In this document: positions 8,116 through 16,400 of the stretch, piece by piece
How positions within the stretch are numbered: position 1 is the stretch's first letter
Layout of the letters: every line of letters starts with the position of its first letter
NCBI GenBank assembly: GCA_041392305.1
Contig: JAWKMJ010000010.1
Span: forward strand, 69,485-133,484
Length of the DNA stretch: 64,000 nt
Origin: JAGQYP01 sp041392305
GTDB taxonomy: Bacteria > Bacteroidota > Bacteroidia > Flavobacteriales_D > Crocinitomicaceae
Direction: 5' to 3'
Notes under the pieces: model-generated
Seen by the model: only the letters and a program-made list of their open reading frames with translations
Told to the model about the DNA's origin: nothing
Databases searched by the model: none
Translations under genes and position numbers: made by a program

Positions 8116-8898
8116 ATGAAATATGTTTTCACTTTATCGCTTCTGTCATGTCTGCAAATTCTGCTGAGTCAGGATTTTGCCAATGAATTTATTTATGAAA
8201 CGAACGACCATAAGCAAGCCCTTAAAGAGATGAAGGTGGCTCAAATGACTTGCTTGCATGAAAAATATGAAGAGGGTGTAGTTGTAGAGAGTTATATCTC
8301 AGAAGTATATGATATCGATGCCTCAGGAAAGATTGTCAGGTTTGATGATAAAAGTTCGATAATTGATTTTGAAGAAAAATGGATTGAGCAATATTTTTAC
8401 GATGAACAAGGACGATTAATTAAAGTCATCTACGAGTTTGAAGAAGAAAGCAGACCACCAGAAATTGAAGAAACACACTACGCTTATAGAAAGGATGGGT
8501 TACTGGATTCCATGTGTGAATTTGCTGTTGTAAACAATTATCTCCAATTGAATGAATGCACTTATTTTCATTACCATGAGGGTTTATTAACTCATACAAC
8601 AAATGAAGAAGGAGATACCCTAGAAAGAGTAGAGTTTGTAGATAACAACGTTTATAAATTTCATGGTACTTACTCTGTTGTTACCTATAACAATGGAGAT
8701 CCTGTTAAGAGAGAATTTGATGATGGCCACTCCTGGGAATACCAATTTAAAAATGGAATTATACAACGATCTGAAAGGAAAGATCAAGATATTTATACAG
8801 AATTTAATTACGATAAAAATGGTCTTCCTAAAGAGTTTAAATTATTTAAGGGCGGGGTTTTGGACTATAAAGAAACTTATAGTTACAAATATTATTAA
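8116..8898 (+). CDS. Secreted protein with YD/RHS-like short repeats, function unknown
   Basis: The ATG at 8116 (one codon after an in-frame TTG) gives a 260-residue protein with a signal peptide (KYVFTLSLLSCLQILLSQ). Several segments read like the beta-strand units of RHS/YD or YwqK-type proteins: YFYDEQGRLIKVIYEF, HYAYRKDGLLDSMCEF, FNYDKNGLPKEFKLFKG. It probably forms a repetitive beta-sheet in the periplasm or at the cell surface. The gene opens a plus-strand run of three envelope genes without close functional relatives that I can name. Function not assigned. Confidence 0.6.
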   Translation: MKYVFTLSLLSCLQILLSQDFANEFIYETNDHKQALKEMKVAQMTCLHEKYEEGVVVESYISEVYDIDASGKIVRFDDKSSIIDFEEKWIEQYFYDEQGRLIKVIYEFEEESRPPEIEETHYAYRKDGLLDSMCEFAVVNNYLQLNECTYFHYHEGLLTHTTNEEGDTLERVEFVDNNVYKFHGTYSVVTYNNGDPVKREFDDGHSWEYQFKNGIIQRSERKDQDIYTEFNYDKNGLPKEFKLFKGGVLDYKETYSYKYY

Positions 8899-8955
8899 GT
8901 AGCAAAATAGGAATTATATTTATCTGTAATTAGAAATTGTAAAACCTATCCGAAA

Positions 8956-9495
8956 ATGAAAGTTGAATTGATGAATTGGTCGTCTAAAAGTATCGCTTTT
9001 AAGAAAACCGTATACTTGATATTACTTACTATCTCAGTAATAATTCTATTTCTTTTATTATCAATTTCGATGGAATTACCTAAATACATCAAGACCATAA
9101 TTGTCTTTTTCTTCTTTGGATTAATTGCGTTTGTAACATTCAATTATTTAGAATTGTCTAGTGTAAAAGAAAAGGTGAGGGAATGGATAATGCTTTTTGT
9201 TGTTTTGGGCTCTGGGGTAGGAATCGGATTAACAGATCAGTATTTTAAAGAAGAAGCACTTTTGAAAAATGGAGAATATACATATGGTATTGTGATTTCA
9301 AAAAAAGTTGATTTAGAAAATACCGAAAGGATTTTATGTGAATTCAAATATCAAGGCAAAGATTATCAAACCTATTGGATTGCTTTAGCTGATGACGAAG
9401 ATTATGTTGTTGGTGATACTATAGCAATATATTTTGATTCTTCAAATCCGGAAGTTTCTATGGTTATAGAAGTGGAAAATTTTATATTTAACTGA
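8956..9495 (+). CDS. Small membrane protein, DUF3592-like
   Basis: The 179 residues have three hydrophobic segments (about 18-38, 42-62 and 74-93) followed by a soluble C-terminal domain. That domain contains YTYGIVISKK, FKYQGKDYQTYWI and GDTIAIYFDSSNPEVSMVI. The pattern G-x-V, a short strand, then G-D-x-hydrophobic-x-hydrophobic-Y-x-x-x-x-N-P resembles DUF3592 membrane proteins, whose function is unknown. It is 57 bases after the preceding gene and 22 before the next on the same strand. Confidence 0.5.
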   Translation: MKVELMNWSSKSIAFKKTVYLILLTISVIILFLLLSISMELPKYIKTIIVFFFFGLIAFVTFNYLELSSVKEKVREWIMLFVVLGSGVGIGLTDQYFKEEALLKNGEYTYGIVISKKVDLENTERILCEFKYQGKDYQTYWIALADDEDYVVGDTIAIYFDSSNPEVSMVIEVENFIFN

Positions 9496-9517
9496 ATTTC
9501 CATAAATAGGATCAGAT

Positions 9518-11266
9518 TTGAAAATTAGATTTACTAGCAATAAAGATTTTTATCCATTCCTTATAGTTTTTATATGTATCTGGATAATAATTCTGATCCG
9601 AGTTTTCACTGTTCCCTTAATTTACGACGAAATCCACACCAAGTGGATTTATATGATTGAATACAATCCCTTGCCTTATATGGGATATGTAGATGCAAAC
9701 AATCACTTTCTCAACAGCTTAATTGGTGGGCTTTTGATTCGGATTACGGGTTCTGATGCGGACTGGGTAATTCGGTTGGCGAGTGTTATGGCTTTTCCAA
9801 TCTATTTCTGGAGTGTTTATGCTTTCCGAAAGTTCTTCCAGAATAAGTCTTCGTTTTATCTTTTCATGACTGTGTTTTGCGGAACCATGTTTCTTCTGGA
9901 TTATTTTAATTTGGCACGAGGATATGGGCTTTCCCTAGCTTTCTTAATGTTAGGCCTTCAGCAGTCATTTGATTATATCTATGAACCAACAAATAAAAAG
10001 CCATACATTATATCCATAGCTTGGTTTTTAGCTGTTTTTTCAAATCTAACTCTCATACCATTTGCTTTGATTGGATTAGGTTATATGCTTCTTTTCCAAA
10101 TGAAAAATAAGAAGTACTGGTCTATGATTCCTCTCTTATTGATTCTGATGCCACTACTATATTTAATTCAATATTCTCTGCATCTAAAAGAAATAGGGAA
10201 GTTGTACTACGGTGGTCAAGATGGTTTTTATGAAAACACTGTAAATTCTTTAGCAAATTATGTTTGGGAACCCTGGACGTATTTGAACTGGATTTTTGTT
10301 TCTTTAGTGTTTATCCTCTCCGTCATCGTTTTGATCAAAGTGCTAGCTAAAAATTGGAATGTTTTTGATTTAAAATTGATATTCCCTGGATTATTGATCC
10401 TAGCAGTGGCGAATATCTTATTGCAACATTATCTTTTGGGAATCAATTTTCCAGAAGATCGTTCAGCACTTTATTTGTTGGTCTTCTTTTTTGGCGCATT
10501 GGTTTTTACAATTGATTATTTCAAAATACCTTATGTATCTTATTCTTTGATTTTTCCTAGTCTGATTTTATTTGGATTTAAAGTCAATTTTACCCATTCG
10601 ACTTTCTGGAGTTACGAGCATTTTGATAAGGAACTTCTTACCAAAATGGAACCTGAAATACAGGGGGCTCCTCCCACAACTGGAGGTCGGTTCTGGACCA
10701 TGGATAATGAATTAACCAGAACAACCAACATTCCAGGAAGGGTATTGCAGGATGTCCATTTTCCTCAGGATACCATTCTTGATTATTTGGTTTTAAACAA
10801 AGGGGTTTTGCCAGAAGTGCATTCAGGTCTTTACGAGCGAATTCATGAAGATCCGATTTCAAAAATTCAATTGTTCAAAAGAAAGAACTTTCTAAATCGT
10901 CAATTTGTCGAATCAAAAGAATTTAATTTCGACACAGTCGAAGAGTTTATTGGAGTATTTAATCGAATTCCGGAAGGAACCTATATTATCAGAGTTAAAG
11001 GTCATTTGGAGGAGATGAATATCCATAGAAGACCCTTGCTTGTAGTTAGTTTAGACGATAATAAAAAAAGCCAGAACTATACGTATCTGGCTTATAATTT
11101 TGTTGAATCTCTTCCGATTAATGAATCAAAGCAAATTCACTTTGATCTTACATTTGGTGTTAACCAATTCCCTGAAGCCAACTCACTGAGTGTCTATTTT
11201 TGGAATACTAAAAAATTCCAATTGAAAGGGAAGGGGATTGTCGAGATCTATGAAATCGTAAATTGA
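9518..11266 (+). CDS. Multi-pass membrane glycosyltransferase-like protein (GT-C / family 39 type)
   Basis: This 582-residue protein has about ten hydrophobic segments in its first 350 residues and a soluble C-terminal domain. The first external loop carries an Asp-Glu pair (LIYDEIHTKW), as in GT-C enzymes of the ArnT/PMT type that use lipid-linked sugars on the outer face of the membrane. NNHFLNSLIGGLLIRITG follows, also common in these proteins. Start is TTG at 9518: an in-frame stop lies at 9503 and the first in-frame ATG is about 46 codons further on, inside the conserved part. An AGGA sequence precedes the TTG. The acceptor cannot be predicted. It ends one base before the convergent desaturase gene. 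Confidence 0.68.
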   Translation: MKIRFTSNKDFYPFLIVFICIWIIILIRVFTVPLIYDEIHTKWIYMIEYNPLPYMGYVDANNHFLNSLIGGLLIRITGSDADWVIRLASVMAFPIYFWSVYAFRKFFQNKSSFYLFMTVFCGTMFLLDYFNLARGYGLSLAFLMLGLQQSFDYIYEPTNKKPYIISIAWFLAVFSNLTLIPFALIGLGYMLLFQMKNKKYWSMIPLLLILMPLLYLIQYSLHLKEIGKLYYGGQDGFYENTVNSLANYVWEPWTYLNWIFVSLVFILSVIVLIKVLAKNWNVFDLKLIFPGLLILAVANILLQHYLLGINFPEDRSALYLLVFFFGALVFTIDYFKIPYVSYSLIFPSLILFGFKVNFTHSTFWSYEHFDKELLTKMEPEIQGAPPTTGGRFWTMDNELTRTTNIPGRVLQDVHFPQDTILDYLVLNKGVLPEVHSGLYERIHEDPISKIQLFKRKNFLNRQFVESKEFNFDTVEEFIGVFNRIPEGTYIIRVKGHLEEMNIHRRPLLVVSLDDNKKSQNYTYLAYNFVESLPINESKQIHFDLTFGVNQFPEANSLSVYFWNTKKFQLKGKGIVEIYEIVN

Positions 11267-11267
11267 A

Positions 11268-12362
11268 TTACGATCTCCCTAGTTTCTTCAACATTTTACC
11301 ATGTTCAATAATTGCCTTTGCAAAAGTTGGTTGACTGTTATACGGTAAATTGAATTCCTGTGCAGTCTCTTTCACAATTTTAGACAATTTTTTGTAATGA
11401 ATGTGGCAAATGTGAGGGAACAAATGATGCTCAATTTGATAATTTAACCCACCAACAAACCAGTAAAAAAGTCTTGATTTTGGAGCGAAATTACATGTTG
11501 TATGTAATTGATGCTCTAACATGGAATTTTCTATCTTCCCATCTTCTTTAGGAAGGGGATACATAGCATCTTCCATTACGTGTGCTGGTTGGAAAATGAT
11601 AGATAGAATAAATCCACTAATGTATTGCATCATCACAAATAACAATAAAGTTGACCACCAAGGAATGTCTAAAACAAGCATTGGAACTACTAGCATGTAG
11701 CTAAAGAAAAAGATTTTACCAATAATTAACTCAGTCAACATCTGGCCATATTTTTTGTTTTGAGTGTTTATAACACCGGATTTTTTGTAATGCCACAGTT
11801 GTCTGATATCCCTGTGAGGTAAACACCAAACCAAAGTCATAAACCCATAAAAAAACCAAGCATAAATATGTTGAAATCTATGAGCTTTGTACTTTTTCTT
11901 ATGCGGAGAAAATCGCAATAAAAATTCAGGAGCATTAATGTCATCATCCATTCCATCAACATTTGTGTAGGTATGGTGCATTACATTGTGTTGAAGTACC
12001 CAATTGTCTTTATTTCCACCGAGCATATTCATTGAGTAGCTCATGATAGTATTAATCCAAGGAATTTTTGAGAAAGTTCCATGACATGCATCGTGCATTA
12101 CTGATAAACCAATTCCTGCCATTCCAACTCCCATAGTTGCATACAGTCCTACTATTATCCAAATATTTGTAAACCCACCTAACACCAAAAAGAAATAAGG
12201 AGTTAAGTAAAGAGCAAACATAAAGAGTGCTTTTAGGTACATACGATAGTTTCCATACTTGGAAATCTTATTTTCTTTAAAGTAGTTTGAAACTCTTTCG
12301 TTCAACGTTAAAACGAAATCTGATTTTTTCTGTGCTGAAAACTTTACACTTTTAATATCCAT
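11268..12362 (-). CDS. Membrane fatty acid desaturase (acyl-lipid/acyl-CoA type)
   Basis: The 364-residue enzyme has the three histidine boxes of di-iron desaturases: HDACHGTF, HNVMHHTY and QIEHHLFPHI. Each is set between hydrophobic segments. The glutamine in the third box (QxxHH) is typical of front-end or delta-6-like desaturases, but no cytochrome b5 domain is fused, so an external electron donor is needed. I chose ATG at 12362 over GTG at 12386 because the latter overlaps the predicted -7 promoter element. It is probably involved in adjusting membrane fluidity. It lies tail-to-tail with the preceding gene with a single base between them. Confidence 0.9.
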   Translation of the reverse strand: MDIKSVKFSAQKKSDFVLTLNERVSNYFKENKISKYGNYRMYLKALFMFALYLTPYFFLVLGGFTNIWIIVGLYATMGVGMAGIGLSVMHDACHGTFSKIPWINTIMSYSMNMLGGNKDNWVLQHNVMHHTYTNVDGMDDDINAPEFLLRFSPHKKKYKAHRFQHIYAWFFYGFMTLVWCLPHRDIRQLWHYKKSGVINTQNKKYGQMLTELIIGKIFFFSYMLVVPMLVLDIPWWSTLLLFVMMQYISGFILSIIFQPAHVMEDAMYPLPKEDGKIENSMLEHQLHTTCNFAPKSRLFYWFVGGLNYQIEHHLFPHICHIHYKKLSKIVKETAQEFNLPYNSQPTFAKAIIEHGKMLKKLGRS

Positions 12363-12385
12363 AAATTCAATTTTTCGATAATCCA

Positions 12386-12393
12386 CAAAAATA
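12386..12393 (-). promoter_or_regulatory. Predicted -7 element of the desaturase gene (TATTTTTG)
   Basis: TATTTTTG on the minus strand fits TAnnTTTG and ends 24 bases before the ATG at 12362. No correctly spaced TTG is seen. Confidence 0.45.
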
Positions 12394-12514
12394 ACAGTAG
12401 GTGAAATTCATCGATTTTCACAAAAATACGACTAATTCTTTATTTACTTCAATCAAAATTCTGATTTTCGACATAAACGGGTATGATTTAGATAAAAAAA
12501 CATGAAATTGTTAA

Positions 12515-12522
12515 TATCTTTG
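12515..12522 (+). promoter_or_regulatory. Predicted -7 element upstream of the 6S-like RNA (TATCTTTG)
   Basis: TATCTTTG fits the Bacteroidota -7 consensus exactly. It predicts a transcript starting near 12527-12530, ahead of the RNA structure described next. No -33 TTG at the usual spacing was found. Confidence 0.45.
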
Positions 12523-12529
12523 TATCACT

Positions 12530-12757
12530 CTTCCACTATCAGAGATATAGATTGAGAAGACATCCTGTTAATCAGGAGCCCATGTAAGCATTTTTGAAAA
12601 CTTAACACTTTTTTATTTGAGACCTCACTCGGAAGAACGATGGCAGGCCTCATCCTTCGGGAGTTGTTTACAACCAGTGGACGTCAGAACTTTTTCGGAA
12701 GTCTCATACATGTCGTTTCGAAGTTTTTCGAAATCTCTCTTACATGGGTTTTTTCTT
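12530..12757 (+). ncRNA. 6S-like RNA candidate (6S-Flavo type)
   Basis: This non-coding stretch folds by eye into a long closed rod. CCCATGTAAG (12579-12588) pairs perfectly with CTTACATGGG (12739-12748), enclosing 150 bases. Inside, GAGAC pairs with GTCTC, and on the 3' arm a small hairpin (TTCGAA..TTCGAA) sits in the open central region. A run of six T follows the closing stem, as in a terminator. A closed terminal stem, central bubble with a 3'-arm hairpin and apical stem are the 6S hallmarks; 6S RNA binds housekeeping RNA polymerase and damps transcription. The 5' end is uncertain; an extra hairpin (TCCTG-TTAAT-CAGGA) precedes the closing stem. The family is by structure, not sequence match. 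The rest of the 491-base gap from 12363 to 12853 is AT-rich with nothing else seen. Confidence 0.55.
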
Positions 12758-12853
12758 TAATCGAATTTAAGCGGATATAAATATTTAAATGAGTATTTAT
12801 TCTAATTCTTAGAGTTTTCTTTGCATCATCTTAATCACTTAAAAAATATAAAA

Positions 12854-13192
12854 ATGAGTAACATTCGAAACAGGGTCATCCTGATAGGGAGAACAGGTAA
12901 AGAAACAGAAGTACTTGACCTTAAAAATGAAAAGAAATTGGCAAAAGTTTCCCTGGCAACAAACGATTTCTATTACAATGCAGAAGGGGAAAAAGTAGAA
13001 GATACCCAATGGCATAATTTGGTAATGTTTGGTAAAACGGCAGAATTGGCCGAAAAATTCGTTAAAAAAGGTCAAAAATTGGCTATTGATGGGAAGCTTG
13101 TGAATCGTTCCTATGAAACAAAGGAAGGTGAGAAAAAGTTTATAACTGAGGTACATGTCAATGAACTAGAGTTTTTAGACCGAGCTAACTAA
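12854..13192 (+). CDS. ssb: Single-stranded DNA-binding protein, short form
   Basis: The ATG at 12854 starts MSNIRNRVILIGRTGKE, the usual beginning of SSB. The 112-residue product is one OB-fold with the expected strands (KLAKVSLATND, TQWHNLVMFGKTAELAEKFV, GQKLAIDGKL, ITEVHVNELEFL). It ends at EFLDRAN: there is no Gly/Pro-rich linker and no acidic DDDIPF-like tip, the part that recruits partner proteins. It is therefore probably a secondary SSB and not the sole replication SSB. A strong terminator follows. Confidence 0.9.
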   Translation: MSNIRNRVILIGRTGKETEVLDLKNEKKLAKVSLATNDFYYNAEGEKVEDTQWHNLVMFGKTAELAEKFVKKGQKLAIDGKLVNRSYETKEGEKKFITEVHVNELEFLDRAN

Positions 13193-13212
13193 ATAATGTT
13201 GAAATTTCGAAC

Positions 13213-13250
13213 CCACGGCTGACTCCATTTAAAAGGGGTCAGCTTTTTTG
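13213..13250 (+). terminator. Terminator after ssb
   Basis: GCTGACTCC (13218-13226) pairs with GGGGTCAGC (13235-13243), with one G-T wobble, followed by six T. Confidence 0.9.
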
Positions 13251-13397
13251 CGTTTTGGATAAAATAAAAATCTAAAAAATACTTCTAATGTGTTTTAAAA
13301 CGATTTAACTCTTGACCTGCCAAATTCTGGTTTTTATAGTCATTTTTTTTTAAGATATTTGTTTATTGTATTAAAATGAACTTTTAAAGTATCTAAA

Positions 13398-13411
13398 TGT
13401 ACAGTTGTGCA
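13398..13411 (+). promoter_or_regulatory. 14-base motif TGTACAGTTGTGCA upstream of the giant gene
   Basis: This imperfect palindrome lies 15 bases before the ATG at 13426. The identical 14 bases occur at 337-350, three bases before the start of the gene at 354. Both follow the non-coding upstream region of a gene for an exported protein. Shared regulation is possible, but a chance 14-mer match in 64 kb is also possible. Confidence 0.3.
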
Positions 13412-13425
13412 TTATAGCTATAGAA

Positions 13426-16400
13426 ATGAGGAATTTGTTGTTCATATTCGCCCTTGTTTTATCTGCAGGGTTGTTTGCTCAAGAAGGAGTGATTCACTTC
13501 ACTGGTGCTGTTAAAGACTTGGATGGCAATAAAAAGCTGGCAGGTGTAAAAGTAACGGCCACGAGTGGTGGGGCTGTGGTAAAATCGGTTAGTACTTCTG
13601 GAGGAGGTTCATTTGATTTTACTTTAGCAATAGGTAAATCCTATAAGGTTGAGTTCGAGAAATCTGGTTATGTCAGTAAGTACATCTTAATAGATACAAA
13701 AAATGTAAATCCTGATGATTTAATTCAAGGCCAGTCTGGATTTCAGTTTGAAATCACAATTTTCCAAACTGTCGAAGGGGTTGATTTCTCTTTCTTAAAA
13801 AGTAATCCGGTTGCAGATTATTCCTGGGATGAGCAGCAAGGGTATATGTTGTTTGATGAAAAGCAAATGCGCACTGTAAAGGACAAGATTCAAGATAAAA
13901 TTGAAGAAATGAATGCTCTGAAAGCCCAAGAAGAAATGAAGGTTAAAAACTTCAATAAGCTTGTGGCTGAAGGAGATAAGTCTTTTAGTAAAGAAGATTA
14001 TGAAATGGCCTTGCAAAAGTACCAAGAGGCAAAAGCACTAATTCCAGATGATCCCACAATCTTAATTAAAGTCAAAGAAGCTGAACAAAAATTAAATGAA
14101 AAAAAGCAAAAAGAGCAGTTAGCAAAAGTTGAAGAGGAATATCAGGCAGCAATAAAAGCTGGAGAAAGTGCATTTAGCGGTAAAAATTATCAAGAGGCAT
14201 TAAATCAATATAGCAAGGCTGCGCAATTGAAACCTAATGAGCAATTACCAACAAATAAAATCATTGAGATTGAGGAAATCCTGAAGAAATTAAAAGCAGA
14301 TCAAGATGCCAAAGAAAAACTTGAAAAGGAATACCAAAACCTGATCACAGCTGGTGATAATCTTTTTAATGCGAAGGATTATGAAAATGCCAAAAGTAAA
14401 TTTCAGGAAGCTTTGAAATTAAAAGCGGGAGAAAAGTATCCTGCAGATAAAATCAGTGCAATTGATGCTCTGTTGAAAGATCAGGCCGCTAATGCTGAAA
14501 AAGAGGCGAAGTATAAGCAATTGATGGATGAAGCAGAAGGATTGTTTGGAGCAAAGAATTACGCTGACGCCCGTTCTAAATTTCAAGAGGCCTCTAATAT
14601 AAAGCCAGCAGAATCCCTTCCAAAAAGTAAAATAGCTGAAATTGATGAAATACTGAACAAACTTAAGGAGGAGCAAGCTCTAGAGGAAAAGTACAAGAAA
14701 CTCGTTGCAGATGGAGATAATTTGTTTGGTCAACAAAACTATGATGAAGCAAAAAAGAAGTTTCAAGAGGCATTGGTAGTAAAGTCTGAAGAAAAATACC
14801 CAAAAGATAAAATTGCAGAGATTGATAAAAAACTGGAGGAATTAAAAAATCAAAAGGCTCAGCAAGAGCAGTACGACAATTTTATAAGTGGAGCAGACCA
14901 GTTATTTGAAGCAAAAAAATATCAGGAGGCTAAGGATAAATATAATTTGGCCCTAGGAATTAAGCAGAACGCAGCTTATCCGATCGCTCAAATAAAGAAG
15001 TGCGATGATGAATTGAAAAAAATAGAAGATGCTGCCGCTTTTGATAAAAAATATGAGCAAGTTTTGGCTGATGCGGAAAACTTGTTTAATCAAAAGAAAT
15101 ACGAAGAATCAAAAAAGAAGTACCAAGAAGCTCTAAGTTTAAAGCCTACTGAAAAACGACCTGAGGCTCAAATTGCAATTATTGATAAACTACTTAAAGA
15201 AATAGAAGATCAAAAAGCAATTGAAGAAAGTTATAAGAAGGCAATTTCGGAAGCTGATGAACTATTGAGCTCCAAAGATTATAATAATGCAAAAGCAAAA
15301 TATCTTGAAGCTCAAAAAATTAAACCAGGAGAGGCATATCCGGGGCAAAAAATACAAGAAATTGACCTAATACTTTTGAAAGAAGCAGAGAACAATAAGC
15401 TTGAAGGACAATATCAAGCTCTAGTTAAAGAAGCAGATGCCTTTTTTGATCAAGAAAAATGGAATGAGGCGAAGTCCAAATATATGGACGCTTTGAAAAT
15501 TAAAAAAGATGAAAAGTACCCTCAACAAAGAATTGATCTAATTGCTCAGAAAATCATTCAAGCTGAAGAAGCTAAGCAGAGAGAAGAGCAATACAATAAA
15601 CTGATCAAAATTGGAGATGATATGTTTGTTGCTGGTTCCTTCGAAGACGCGAAGAAAAAATATGAGGAAGCACTTAAAATTAGGCCCAATGAGGTACATC
15701 CAACTAATCGTATAAAAGAAATCAATGATAAATTGGCAAGCAAATTACAAGCTGCAGAAAAGGAAGAACTATACAAAAAATTGGTAGCCGATGCGGATAA
15801 ATTGTTTTCAGAAAAAAAATACAATGAAGCAAAATCGAAATACAACGAGGCACTGTCGGTGAAAGCAAATGAACCTTATCCTACCGATAAAATTCAGGAA
15901 ATCAACAATCTTTTAAAGGATCTTCAAGCCGATCAAGCAAATCTGGAAGCATATAAAAAAGTGATTTCAGATGCAGATAAATTGTACTCAGATCAAAAAT
16001 ATTCAGATGCAATTAATAAATACAAAGAAGCATTGAGCATTCGCCAAAATGAAAATTATCCTCAAGATCAAATCAAAAAGATCACCGAGTTAATGAAAAG
16101 CGAGGAGGCTGCCAAAAATGATGAGCAATACAATAAAATTTTGAAGGTTGCAGACAAATACTTCGGTGAAAAAAATTACGATAAAGCGATAGAATTGTAT
16201 AATCGAGCTCTTACTTTTAAACCACAAGAAGAATATCCTAGACAGAAACTCAAAGAGATTGAAGACTTAAAAGTAAAGAACGCTGAAGAACAGGCCAAAC
16301 TTGCTGAATTGGACAAAAAATATAAAGAATTAGTGGCTGAAGGGGATCAAGGATTTACCTCAAATAATCTTGATTTTGCCAAATCTAAATATCAAGCAGC

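Noticed and set aside
8116..11266. A horizontally acquired island
   Set aside because: Base and codon usage look like the neighbours, and no mobility genes or repeats flank the stretch.
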